Below are positions 16,147 through 24,589 of a stretch of 37,384 nt of DNA, piece by piece. The position numbers and the translations under genes were made by a program. Numbering within the stretch: the stretch's first letter is position 1; each line of letters begins with the position of its first letter. Source of the DNA: a gamma proteobacterium L18 (GTDB taxonomy: Bacteria; Pseudomonadota; Gammaproteobacteria; Pseudomonadales; Pseudomonadaceae); assembly GCA_000497835.1 (NCBI GenBank), contig KI547174.1, forward strand, positions 21,059 through 58,442, written 5' to 3'. Under the pieces are notes generated by a model. It did no database searches. It worked only from the letters and a program-made list of their open reading frames with translations, and had not been told where the DNA came from.

Positions 16147-17133
16147 ATGATCAAGTCGTTCGTATCGCGCTGCGTGCGCCCACTGGCCCTCACCGCGCTG
16201 GCCGCCGGCATCGCCAGCGGTGCCCAGGCCGGCACCCTGTCCATCGGCCACACCACCTGGGTGGGCTACGGCACCCTGTACCTGGCCCAGGACCTGGGCT
16301 ACTTCAAGGAGAAAGGCCTGACGGTCGAGCTGCCCACCATCGAAGAAGCCTCCATGTACATGGCCGCCCAGGCCTCGGGCAAGCTCTCGGGCTCGGCCTC
16401 CACCCTGGACGAGATCCTCAAGTACCGCCCACAGTTCTGCTTCAAGGCCGTGGCTGCGCTGGATGAAAGCCACGGCGGCGACGGCGTGCTGGTGGGCAAG
16501 GACGTCACCAGCCTGCAACAGCTCAAGGGCAAGGCCGTGGCCGTCAACGAAGGCTCGGTATCGCAGTTCTGGCTGGCCTACCTGCTGAAGAACGCCGGCA
16601 TGAAAATGAGCGACCTGACCATCCAGAACATGACCGCCGACGACGCCGCCACCGCCTTCATCGCCGGCCGCGTACCGGCTGCCGTGACCTGGGAGCCGCA
16701 CCTGAGCGCTGTGCGCGAGAAAAACACCGGCAAGGTGCTGGTGGACAGCAGCACCACCCCGGGCGTGATCGTCGACGTGGTGGCCCTGAGCTGCGACGTG
16801 GTGGACAAGCAGCCTGACGACGTCAAGGCGCTGGTGGCCGGCCTGTACAAGGCCGTGCAATACACCAAGGACCACCCGCAGGAAGCCTACGCGATCATGG
16901 CCAAGGGCGTCGGCGGCTACCTGGCCGACCCGGCTGAACTGGCCTCGGCCGCCAAGGGCGTGCGCTTCTACGACCAGGCCATGAGCGAGAAGCTGCTGGG
17001 CAGCAACGGCAGCACCGGCGAGGCCGCCAACGTCATCAAGCTGGCCAACCAGACCGCCACCGAACTGCAAGGCAAACCGTTCAACGTCAGCTACAGCGAC
17101 CTGATCGACAACCGTTTCGTCACCCCGCGATAG
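16147..17133 (+). CDS. ABC importer substrate-binding protein (SsuA/TauA/NMT1-like)
   Basis: Periplasmic binding protein of 328 residues in the NitT/TauT/SsuA class, which takes up sulfonates, taurine, nitrate or pyrimidine precursors. The signal peptide ends near Ala-Gln-Ala at 28. The mature start TLSIGHTTWVGYGTLYLAQDLGYFKEKGLTVEL is the classical family opening. QASGKLSGSASTLDEIL and AFIAGRVPAAVTWEPHLS are the hinge and ligand-side motifs. The neighbouring permease and ATPase complete the transporter. Its position after the dehydrogenase genes suggests it imports their substrate. Nothing in the sequence fixes the ligand; no desulfonating monooxygenase of SsuD/TauD type is nearby, so a sulfonate is not favoured. 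Confidence 0.9.
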   Translation: MIKSFVSRCVRPLALTALAAGIASGAQAGTLSIGHTTWVGYGTLYLAQDLGYFKEKGLTVELPTIEEASMYMAAQASGKLSGSASTLDEILKYRPQFCFKAVAALDESHGGDGVLVGKDVTSLQQLKGKAVAVNEGSVSQFWLAYLLKNAGMKMSDLTIQNMTADDAATAFIAGRVPAAVTWEPHLSAVREKNTGKVLVDSSTTPGVIVDVVALSCDVVDKQPDDVKALVAGLYKAVQYTKDHPQEAYAIMAKGVGGYLADPAELASAAKGVRFYDQAMSEKLLGSNGSTGEAANVIKLANQTATELQGKPFNVSYSDLIDNRFVTPR

Positions 17134-17142
17134 GAGCCTGGC

Positions 17143-17946
17143 ATGTCCAAGCGCAACTCATGGATCAACCGCTGCCTCACGCCCAAGACCAGCCTGCCGG
17201 TGCAGGTGATCTGGAGCGCCAGCGCCCTGGCCTGGACCCTGTTGATCGGCCTGTGGGCGGTGCTGTCCTACGGCGGCGTGGTGCCGGCAATGTTCCTGCC
17301 CACCCCCGGCGCCGTCCTGGACGCCGCCCTGCGTCTGGCCCACGACGGCACCCTGGGCACTCACGTGTGGGCCAGCGTCGAGGTGGTGATGGTGGGCTTC
17401 ATCGTTTCCTCCCTCGTCGCCGTGCCGGTGGGGCTGCTGATGGGCAGCTTCCGCGTGGTGCAGGCGTTTCTGGAGCCACTGGTGAACTTCATCCGCTACC
17501 TGCCGGTGACCTCCTTCGTGCCGCTGTTCATCCTGTGGATCGGCATCGGCCTGGAGCAGCGCGTGTCGATCATCATCTTCGGCGTGTTCTTCCAGCAACT
17601 GGTGATGATCGCCGACGTGTCCAAGGGCATTTCCAAGGACCTGATCAACGCCTCCTACACCCTGGGGTCCAGCCGTACCGACGCGGTGCTGCACGTCATC
17701 GCACCCGCCTCGGTGCCCGGTATTCTGGACACGCTAAGGGTGACCATGGGTTGGGCCTGGACCTACCTGGTGGTAGCTGAACTGGTGGCCGCCTCCAGCG
17801 GCCTGGGCTACTTGAGCCTCAAAGCCATGCGTGGCTTTCAGGTGGACGTGATTTTCCTGGCGATCGCGGTTATCGGCCTGCTGGGCCTGATCACCGATCA
17901 ACTGTTCCGTTTCCTGCGCATAAAGGTGGCCGCATGGGCTCAGTAA
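17143..17946 (+). CDS. ABC importer permease (SsuC/TauC-like)
   Basis: Integral membrane subunit of 267 residues with about six hydrophobic segments (around 28-48, 72-95, 115-140, 145-160, 205-225 and 235-257). The cytoplasmic EAA-type loop lies in ASYTLGSSRTDAVLHVIAPASVPGI, which contacts the ATPase. GMRxFxVL-like features typical of this class (GFQVDVIFLAIAVIGLLG) are near the C-terminus. It starts 9 bp after the binding-protein stop and its stop overlaps the ATPase start, so the three form one translational unit. Confidence 0.9.
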   Translation: MSKRNSWINRCLTPKTSLPVQVIWSASALAWTLLIGLWAVLSYGGVVPAMFLPTPGAVLDAALRLAHDGTLGTHVWASVEVVMVGFIVSSLVAVPVGLLMGSFRVVQAFLEPLVNFIRYLPVTSFVPLFILWIGIGLEQRVSIIIFGVFFQQLVMIADVSKGISKDLINASYTLGSSRTDAVLHVIAPASVPGILDTLRVTMGWAWTYLVVAELVAASSGLGYLSLKAMRGFQVDVIFLAIAVIGLLGLITDQLFRFLRIKVAAWAQ

Positions 17947-18758
17947 CCGCAACCTCACCCAAGCTGGTCACACCGATGAACATTGCCACCAACGCCGCGC
18001 CGCGGCTGCAGGTGGACCAGGTCACGCTGCAATACAAGACGCCTTCGGGCGACACCTTCACGGCGCTGGAGCAGGTCTCGTTCGAGGTGCCCGACCAACA
18101 GTTCGCGGTGCTGGTAGGCCCCTCGGGCTGTGGCAAGTCGAGCCTGTTGTACCTCACCGCCGGCCTGGCGGAGCCCACCAGCGGCGAGATCTACGTGGGC
18201 GGCCAGCAAGTGGACGGCCCCGGCGCCGACCGTGGCATGGTGTTCCAGAGCTACACCCTGTTCCCCTGGCTCACGGTACGGCAGAACATCGAGTTCGGCC
18301 TCAAGCGCCGTGGCATGCCGGCCGGCGAGCGCAAGGACATCGTCGAGTTCTACCTCAACGAAGTGGGCTTGCAGCGCTTCGCCGACAACTACGCCAAGCA
18401 GCTGTCGGGGGGCATGATGCAGCGCGTGGCCATTGCCCGGGCCCTGGCCAATGACCCGCAGATTCTATTGATGGACGAACCCTTCGGCGCCCTGGACAGC
18501 CAGACGCGGCTGCAGATGCAGCAGTTGTTGCTCAAGGTATGGGAGCACAGCAAGAAGACCGTGCTGTTCGTTACCCATGACATCGACGAAGCGATTCTGC
18601 TGGGCGACCGGATATTCGTGATGGGTGCACGGCCTGGGCGGATCAAGCAGGTGCTGGACGTGCCGATCGAGCGGCCGAGGAACCTGGATATGGTGATGGA
18701 TGCGCAGTTTATCCGCATGAAGCGCGAGATCTTCCACCTGCTGCACGACGACGCGTAA
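17934..18758 (+). CDS. ABC importer ATP-binding protein (SsuB/TauB-like)
   Basis: Cytoplasmic ATPase of 274 residues energising the importer. Walker A GPSGCGKSS, Q-loop VFQSYTLFPW, signature LSGGMMQRVAIARAL, Walker B ILLMDEPFGALD and the switch histidine in FVTHDIDEA are all present; the FGALD form is typical of the nitrate/sulfonate/taurine class. The ATG at 17934 has AAGGTGG five bases upstream and overlaps the permease stop; an internal ATG at 17976 would remove a non-conserved leader. A hairpin follows the stop. Confidence 0.92.
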   Translation: MGSVTATSPKLVTPMNIATNAAPRLQVDQVTLQYKTPSGDTFTALEQVSFEVPDQQFAVLVGPSGCGKSSLLYLTAGLAEPTSGEIYVGGQQVDGPGADRGMVFQSYTLFPWLTVRQNIEFGLKRRGMPAGERKDIVEFYLNEVGLQRFADNYAKQLSGGMMQRVAIARALANDPQILLMDEPFGALDSQTRLQMQQLLLKVWEHSKKTVLFVTHDIDEAILLGDRIFVMGARPGRIKQVLDVPIERPRNLDMVMDAQFIRMKREIFHLLHDDA

Positions 18759-18765
18759 CGCCTGA

Positions 18766-18800
18766 CGGCCGCTGCTACACGGTCCCTGTAGCAGCGGCCG
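18766..18800. terminator. Strong hairpin after the importer operon
   Basis: CGGCCGCTGCTACA (18766-18779), a 7-nt loop, then TGTAGCAGCGGCCG (18787-18800): a perfect 14-bp stem starting 8 nt after the ATPase stop. It separates convergent genes and probably ends transcription from both sides, although no long U-tract follows. Confidence 0.6.
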
Positions 18801-18828
18801 GAAGGCCGCGTCGGGCGCAACGCCGATT

Positions 18829-19236
18829 TCAAGGCAACACGTGCGTCAGCGGCTTGCCCAGTTCGAGGATGTAAGTGCTGACGATCTCGGTTTCCTGCGG
18901 GCCGTTCTTGACGATGTGCGGGACACCTGCCGGCGTCTCGAAGGTGTCGCCGGCGTGCAGCACATGCTCCGGCTGGCCGTCGATGGCGATGGTCACCGAG
19001 CCGCGCGCCACGTAACCCGATTCAAGGCCTGGGTGGGTGTGGTGCGGGGAGTTGGTGTTGGCGGGCAGCACGATGCGAATCACGTTCACTTCATAGCCTG
19101 CCGGGTACACCACGTGCTGCAACACCGTGCGCGAACCGGCGGCGGGTTTTGCCGGGGCGCTCAGCGAAGCGCAGCCGCTGACTGCCAGCACAGCGGCCAA
19201 CAGGGCGCAGGTCTTGCCATTCAAACCAAAAATCAT
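18829..19236 (-). CDS. Cupin-domain lipoprotein
   Basis: A 135-residue protein with a lipoprotein signal (AVSGC at about 18-22) followed by a single cupin_2 barrel. The first cupin motif is PHHTHPGLESGYVARG, giving the metal-binding His-His-His-Glu set, and the second is PAGVPHIVKNG with the fourth histidine. The start at 19236 has GGAAAGGGA upstream. Such proteins may bind or turn over small molecules in the periplasm, but no reaction can be assigned. It is convergent with the importer operon and separated from the next leftward operon by a REPIN. Confidence 0.82.
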   Translation of the reverse strand: MIFGLNGKTCALLAAVLAVSGCASLSAPAKPAAGSRTVLQHVVYPAGYEVNVIRIVLPANTNSPHHTHPGLESGYVARGSVTIAIDGQPEHVLHAGDTFETPAGVPHIVKNGPQETEIVSTYILELGKPLTHVLP

Positions 19237-19283
19237 GGGGTTCCCTTTCCAGTACGTAGAACGATAAAGGGCACAGAATACAA

Positions 19284-19362
19284 TGTGGGACCGGGCGAAG
19301 CTCGGGAAAAGATCGACGCGAATATCGAGTCGTACGCTTCCCGAGCTTCGCCCGGTCCCACA
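19284..19362. repeat. REPIN, type gaccgggcgaagctcggg
   Basis: Inverted pair TGTGGGACCGGGCGAAGCTC ... GAGCTTCGCCCGGTCCCACA between the cupin gene and the amino acid ABC operon end. The complete copy allows recognition of the partial copy at the window start. Confidence 0.88.
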
Positions 19363-19375
19363 GGGGGTAGACGAC

Positions 19376-20209
19376 TCAGGGCAGCGGGTCGAACTTGAGC
19401 TCCGCCAGGCTTTGCACTTTGTCTTCGCGGACCATTTTGTACGGGGTCTCCGGGCCGATCCAGCGATTCCAGATGGCGTCGATCTCGCCCGACTGATCCA
19501 TGGCGCGCAGCGACTCGTTGACCTTGGCCAGGAACGCCGGCTCGCCCTGGCGCATGCCTGCACCGATCGGCTCCAGGGCCATCGGGTCCTTGGCGATGGC
19601 CAGCTCCACGCCGCCCTCCTTCGCCTGGCCCACCAGCTTGATGGCGGTCATGGTGTTGGTCACCAGGCCCACCACCTTGTTTTGCTGCAGGGCCATGTAG
19701 GCCGAACCGGTGTCCTGGAAGGTCACCGGGGTGGCGTCGGCCATACGGATCGACTGCTCGGAGGTGGAGCCCTTGGTGGAGCTGATTTTCTTGCCCTTGA
19801 AGAAGTCACGCGGCTGCTCGGCGTTGGCCGCACGCACCACCAGGGTTTCCTTGGCGATGTAGTACGGGTCGCTGAACTGGATCTGCTCGGCGCGGCTCTT
19901 GGTGTAGGCAAGGTTGGCGAAGATCAGGTCGACACGGCCCATCTTCACTTCCGGGATGCGCGCCTCCACCGACATCGGCTTGAGCTCCAGGGCCACGCCC
20001 AGGTGCTTGGCCAGCGCGGTGCACAGGTCCACGTCCATGCCCACCAGCTCGCGGGTTTTCGGGTCCGGCGCGGAGAACGGCGGCACGTCGGCGTATACGC
20101 CGCAGCTCAGGCTTTTCTTGCTCATCACATCGCTCAGCTGGTCGGCCTGGGCAACGCTGATCGCCAAGGGGGCCAGTGCCAGTGCGGCCAAAATTTTATG
20201 CATAGCCAT
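19376..20209 (-). CDS. Polar amino acid ABC importer, substrate-binding protein
   Basis: Periplasmic binding protein of 277 residues in the His/Gln/Arg-type SBP family 3. The signal peptide ends near VAQA at about 22. Family segments are GVYADVPPFSAPDP near the ligand site, GMDVDLCTALAKHLG, PEVKMGRVDLIFANLAYTKSRAEQIQFSDPYY and the C-terminal GEIDAIWNRWIG. The start at 20209 has GGAG six bases upstream. It is the last gene of the leftward SDR-permease-permease-ATPase-SBP group. The ligand could be an amino acid or a cyclic derivative such as 5-oxoproline, which is suggested only by the neighbouring PxpABC-like genes. Confidence 0.9.
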   Translation of the reverse strand: MAMHKILAALALAPLAISVAQADQLSDVMSKKSLSCGVYADVPPFSAPDPKTRELVGMDVDLCTALAKHLGVALELKPMSVEARIPEVKMGRVDLIFANLAYTKSRAEQIQFSDPYYIAKETLVVRAANAEQPRDFFKGKKISSTKGSTSEQSIRMADATPVTFQDTGSAYMALQQNKVVGLVTNTMTAIKLVGQAKEGGVELAIAKDPMALEPIGAGMRQGEPAFLAKVNESLRAMDQSGEIDAIWNRWIGPETPYKMVREDKVQSLAELKFDPLP

Positions 20210-20239
20210 GGGCTTACTCCAGATCAATCAAGGTTGAAT

Positions 20240-20977
<738 letters not shown>

Positions 20978-20991
20978 GAAGGCAACCCTCT

Positions 20992-21735
20992 TCAGTTATC
21001 GGTGGTCAGCAGGGAGGCCTGCGGAGCGGCGCTGGCGGTGGTGCCCTGGCGCTTGCGGGCGATGCGCGCTTCCAGCACACCGGCAAGGCGGGTCAGCCCG
21101 TAACACAGCACGTAGTAAGTAATGGCCAGAATGAAGAACACCTGGAACGGCTTGGTCAGCAACTGGTTGTTGACCTGGTTGGCCGCAAAGGTCACTTCCT
21201 GCACGTTGATCACGTAGCCCAGGGAGGTTTCCTTGATGATCGAGACGAACTGGCTGATCAGGCTGGGAAGCGCGTTGTACAGCGCCTGGGGCAGAATCAC
21301 CCACACCGTGGTGCGCACATAGCCCAGGCCCAGGGCCCGCGCGCCTTCGTACTGGCCACCGGGCAAGGCCTGGATGCCGCCGCGAATGATCTCGCACAGG
21401 TAGGCGCTCTGGTACACCACCAGGGTGCAGAGCATGGTGGTGAAGCCGGTGATGTTGTGGCCGATCAGCAGCGGCACCAGGAAGTAGGTCCAGAAAATCA
21501 CCATCAACAGCGGAATACCGCGCAGCACGTACACCCACACCGTGGCCGGGTAGCGCAGCCAGCGCCACGGCGACACCCGCGCCAGCGCCAGCAGCAGCCC
21601 CAGCGGGAAGGCCAGCACCAGGGCACCGGCGGCCAGGATCAGGGTGTTGGCCAGGCCGCCCAGGGGGCCGTGGGGGTATTGGCCGATGAGGAACAGCGGC
21701 CAGTTGTCGTGGACAATCTTGAAGAAATCGAACAT
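20992..21735 (-). CDS. Polar amino acid ABC importer, permease subunit 1
   Basis: HisM/GlnP-type permease of 247 residues with about five membrane helices. LGGLANTLILAAGALVLAFPLGLLLALAR is the N-terminal family segment and YEGARALGLGYVRTTVWVILPQAL the EAA loop contacting the ATPase. Its gene starts 6 bp after the other permease, and the two would form a heterodimer. A hydrophilic C-terminal tail (about 225-247) is longer than usual. Confidence 0.9.
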   Translation of the reverse strand: MFDFFKIVHDNWPLFLIGQYPHGPLGGLANTLILAAGALVLAFPLGLLLALARVSPWRWLRYPATVWVYVLRGIPLLMVIFWTYFLVPLLIGHNITGFTTMLCTLVVYQSAYLCEIIRGGIQALPGGQYEGARALGLGYVRTTVWVILPQALYNALPSLISQFVSIIKETSLGYVINVQEVTFAANQVNNQLLTKPFQVFFILAITYYVLCYGLTRLAGVLEARIARKRQGTTASAAPQASLLTTDN

Positions 21736-21741
21736 CGCCGC

Positions 21742-22443
21742 TTACCTCGCCATGGCTTTGCTGAAATGCCGCGCAACCAGGGCGCCCGCGCCCATCAGCA
21801 ACAGCGAGAGCGCCAGGTAAACCACCGTGGCCACCAGGTACGACTCGAAAGTGCGGAAGGTGTAGTTCTCCACTTCCCGCGTCGCGTAGGTCAGCTCCAC
21901 CACGCCGATGGCCATGGCCAGGCTGGTGTTCTTGAACAGCAGCACGCTGTGGTTGATCAGCGACGGCAGGCAGTTGCGCACGCCCTGGGGCAGGATCACG
22001 TAGCGCAGCGAGCGCACGTAGCCCAGGCCCAGCGCGCGGGCGGCTTCGGCCTGGCCGTTGGGAATGGCGCGCAGGCCGCTGCGGATGTCTTCGCTGAAAT
22101 AGGCGGCCTGGCACAGGCCCAGGGCGATGATGGAAAACAGGTATTCAGTGCTGTAGTTGGCCAGCCACACCTGGGTGTTGTCGCTGAGCAGCGTGGGGAT
22201 ACCGAAGTACCACAGCATCAGCTGCACCAGGGTGGGCACGTTGCGGTGGTAGGACACGTAGGCGGCCACCAGGCGCTCGGCGTACTTGTTGCCGGTGAGG
22301 CGGATCGACACCAGCAGCAGGGCCAGCACCATGGCCAGGCACCAGGCCAGCAGCGCCAGTTGCAGGGTCATGCCTATGCCCTTGAGGATCAGATCGGCGT
22401 ATTCGCCCTGGAAAACGGCGGCAAGATCGAAGTCATGCTTCAT
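21742..22443 (-). CDS. Polar amino acid ABC importer, permease subunit 2
   Basis: HisQ-type permease of 233 residues. It carries LILKGIGMTLQLALLAWCLAMVLALLLVSIRLTG near the N-terminus and the EAA loop AEAARALGLGYVRSLRYVILPQGVRNCLP. The ATG at 22443 begins MKHDFDL, the usual form; upstream in-frame residues are not conserved-looking. It follows the SDR gene after 100 bp, with no obvious hairpin between, so read-through from the SDR promoter is likely. Confidence 0.9.
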   Translation of the reverse strand: MKHDFDLAAVFQGEYADLILKGIGMTLQLALLAWCLAMVLALLLVSIRLTGNKYAERLVAAYVSYHRNVPTLVQLMLWYFGIPTLLSDNTQVWLANYSTEYLFSIIALGLCQAAYFSEDIRSGLRAIPNGQAEAARALGLGYVRSLRYVILPQGVRNCLPSLINHSVLLFKNTSLAMAIGVVELTYATREVENYTFRTFESYLVATVVYLALSLLLMGAGALVARHFSKAMAR

Positions 22444-22543
22444 GGTCAATTCCCATCGACATGCGGCTTGGGGCAGATACAAGGCGCAAGGTCAACCTTG
22501 CGCGGTACAGCGGCGACGGCTCGGGCCGTTCTTCTGCTGGGGC

Positions 22544-23296
22544 TCAGCCCTGCCATTCCTGCGGGCGGGCGGTGGACAAGCCACCGGGCACTTGCAGGGT
22601 GGGGGTGATTTCCATGTGGCCGACGTTCATCGACACCGGCGCGGCAATGGCGAAGGCGATGGCGTTGGCGATGTCCTTGGCCTCAGGCAGTTCGAAGCCT
22701 TCGATGAAGCGCTTGCGCACTTCTTCGGAGTCGCCGTGCACGTGGGCGAAAATGTCGGTGGCCACCCGGCCGGGGCAGATCTCGGTGACCCGCACGCGCT
22801 TGCCGAAGGCGTCCACGCGCAACTGCTTGGAAAGCATGCTGACCGCGGCCTTGGTGGCGTGGTAGGTGGCGTTGCCGCCGAAGTTGTAGGCGGCGGCGAT
22901 GGAGCTGATGTTGATGATGTGGCCGTTGTCGCGTTCCACCATGCCCGGCAGCGCCAGGCGCGCCAGGTGCAGCACCGCACGCAGGTTGACGTCCACCAGC
23001 AGGTCGATGCCTTCGGCGTCGGCCTTGAGCAGCGAGCCTGGGCGGTCGACGCCGGCGTTGTTGACCAGCACATCGAATTGGTACTTGCCGAACAGCGCGG
23101 TCAGGCCGGCCAGGTCCGTGACGTCGATGGCGTGGGCGATACAGCCGGTGCGCTCGGCCAGTTCGGCCAGCTTGTCGGCGCTGCGGGCCAGGGCGTGCAC
23201 CTGCAGGCCTTCGGCGCACAGGCGCTCGACCACGGCGGCACCGATGCCGGAGGAAGCGCCGGTGACCAGCGCGGTTTTGTAGTCGGAGAATGGCAT
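22544..23296 (-). CDS. Short-chain dehydrogenase/reductase
   Basis: Classical SDR of 250 residues using NAD(P)H on an alcohol/ketone pair. The cofactor motif TGASSGIG is at about 13-20, NNAG near 84, the catalytic Ser in NISSIAAAY and the Tyr-Lys pair in YHATK, followed by the PGRVATDI segment. The sequence resembles the YdfG/serine-type 3-hydroxy acid dehydrogenase subgroup, but this is only an impression. The start at 23296 has GAGGAC upstream. It is the first gene of the unit driven by the shared regulon promoter at 23329-23393 and precedes the amino acid importer. Confidence 0.88.
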   Translation of the reverse strand: MPFSDYKTALVTGASSGIGAAVVERLCAEGLQVHALARSADKLAELAERTGCIAHAIDVTDLAGLTALFGKYQFDVLVNNAGVDRPGSLLKADAEGIDLLVDVNLRAVLHLARLALPGMVERDNGHIINISSIAAAYNFGGNATYHATKAAVSMLSKQLRVDAFGKRVRVTEICPGRVATDIFAHVHGDSEEVRKRFIEGFELPEAKDIANAIAFAIAAPVSMNVGHMEITPTLQVPGGLSTARPQEWQG

Positions 23297-23328
23297 GCTG
23301 TAGTCCTCAAATCCTGCGTCTGCCTTGG

Positions 23329-23393
23329 ACTGTACCGAGCAGGGCTCGAACCGACCAAGACGCATTGGTTGTGTGGCAATAAGGTGCGCTTAT
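23329..23393 (-). promoter_or_regulatory. Regulon promoter of the SDR-importer unit with Nac-like site
   Basis: Read leftward: palindrome ATAAGCGCACCTTAT (23379-23393, ATA-N9-TAT), 18 nt, TC, -35 TTGGTC (23353-23358), 18 nt, -10 TACAGT (23329-23334), then 32 nt to the SDR start. The palindrome overlaps the pxpA-like stop codon. The layout is nearly identical to that before the accB-like gene (28038-28102) and similar to that before the aminotransferase (29730-29795). It places the palindrome centre near -64, as in promoters activated by Nac-type LysR proteins. Confidence 0.65.
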
Positions 23394-24160
23394 GACCGCA
23401 CCAGTTGGCTGATCGGGGTGATGACGGCGCCCTGCCCCTCGATGAACGCACGCAGGTCGCGGGCCAATTCCACCGCGCCCGGCGTGTCGCCGTGCAGCAG
23501 GATGGAACGGGCGTTGACCTTGACGCGCTGGCCGTCGAGGGTGGTGACGGTGCCGTCCTGCAGCAGCTGGGCAACGCGGTCGCGTACCTGTTGCGGGTCT
23601 TTGATGACCGCGCCGGGGGTGCCACGGGGCACCAGCAGGCACTGCGCGTCGTAGGCGCGGTCGGCCAGGAAGGTAGTGGCCACCGGCAGGCCGTGCTTGT
23701 CGGCGGCCGCCTCGATGGCCTGGCTGCTGGACGAGCTGATGATCAGCTTGCTGTCGAACTGCGCCACGGCGCCCACCAGCACATCGGCCATCTCGGCGTC
23801 GGCGGCCACGCGGTTGCCCAGCGCGCCGTGAAAGCTCATGTGGGTCATGGGGTAGCCGGCCACGGCGGCCATGCCGGCCAGCGCACCCAACTGGTACACC
23901 ACGTAAGTGGCCAGTTCGCCCAGCTCGATGTTCATGGCCCGGCGGCCGAAGCCCTGCAGGTCGGGGTAGCCGACGTGGGCGCCCAGGTCGATGCCCAGGG
24001 CCTTGGCCCGGCGCACCGTGGTGTACATGATCAGCGGGTCGCCGGCATGGAAGCCGCAGGCCACGTTGGCCGAGGAGATGATTTCCATCAGCGCCTGGTC
24101 TTCGCCCATTTTCCACGGGCCGAAGCCTTCGCCCAGGTCGGCGTTCAAGTCGATACGCAT
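23390..24160 (-). CDS. pxpA: LamB/YcsF-family protein (5-oxoprolinase subunit PxpA-like)
   Basis: A 256-residue LamB/YcsF protein, corresponding to PxpA of the ATP-dependent 5-oxoprolinase PxpABC. Family landmarks are IDLNADLGEGFG at the N-terminus, ANVACGFHAGDP with the conserved Cys-His, GAHVGYPD, SFHGALGN (usually VKPHGALYN in classical members) and a C-terminal HGDTPGA. Note the change VKPHGALY to MSFHGALG. It is the last gene of the carboxylase/oxoprolinase-like operon, 11 bp after the BCCP-like gene. Whether the substrate is 5-oxoproline or another lactam is open because biotin carboxylase genes share the operon. Confidence 0.88.
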   Translation of the reverse strand: MRIDLNADLGEGFGPWKMGEDQALMEIISSANVACGFHAGDPLIMYTTVRRAKALGIDLGAHVGYPDLQGFGRRAMNIELGELATYVVYQLGALAGMAAVAGYPMTHMSFHGALGNRVAADAEMADVLVGAVAQFDSKLIISSSSSQAIEAAADKHGLPVATTFLADRAYDAQCLLVPRGTPGAVIKDPQQVRDRVAQLLQDGTVTTLDGQRVKVNARSILLHGDTPGAVELARDLRAFIEGQGAVITPISQLVRS

Positions 24161-24171
24161 GGTAAGCCTCC

Positions 24172-24579
24172 TCAGCCGGCCAGATCGAACAGCGGCTGGC
24201 CGTAGCCCACCGGTTCACCTTCGCCTGCGCGCACGGCGCTGACCTGGCCGTCCTGCGGGCTGCGCACCGGCAGCAGCAGGTGGCCGATCTGCAGCACGCC
24301 CACCAGTTGCCCGGTGCGCACCGTATCGCCGGGCTTGACCCAGGCCTTGCGCTCATCGGGGTGGTGGCTGAAGAACAGCCCCGGGCCGCCCGCCTTGATC
24401 GAGGCCACGGGGGCCTCGACCACCGCGGCCTGCTCAGTGTGCACCGCCGTCTGCACAGGCTGCGCGGCAGCCGACCCGCGGCGCAGCAGCAGATCGAAAC
24501 CGGGGCGCTGGAGGTGCAGCACGCTGAGGTTGGCAGCGCCCAGCCAGCCGGCCAGTTGGCGAATTTCCTTGATGTTCAT
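24172..24579 (-). CDS. BCCP-like protein lacking the biotinylation motif
   Basis: A 135-residue protein built like a biotin carboxyl carrier. It has an N-terminal AccB-like segment (MNIKEIRQLAGWLGAANLSVLHL), a proline/alanine linker and a C-terminal biotinyl-lipoyl fold (PGLFFSHHPDERKAWVKPGDTV ... PVGYGQPLFDL). Where carriers have Glu-Ala-Met-Lys-Met, this protein reads LQIGHLLLPV (about 96-105), so the lysine that accepts biotin is absent. The intact carrier AMKM exists in the accB-like gene of the same operon. It may be a structural or scaffold subunit, or a carrier in decay. Open reading frame, start context and 10-bp spacing to neighbours look normal. Confidence 0.8.
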   Translation of the reverse strand: MNIKEIRQLAGWLGAANLSVLHLQRPGFDLLLRRGSAAAQPVQTAVHTEQAAVVEAPVASIKAGGPGLFFSHHPDERKAWVKPGDTVRTGQLVGVLQIGHLLLPVRSPQDGQVSAVRAGEGEPVGYGQPLFDLAG

Positions 24580-24589
24580 GGCGAGGTCC

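Noticed and set aside
16147..18758. Naming the importer ssuABC or tauABC
   Set aside because: No SsuD, SsuE or TauD gene is linked, and this transporter class carries many unrelated ligands.
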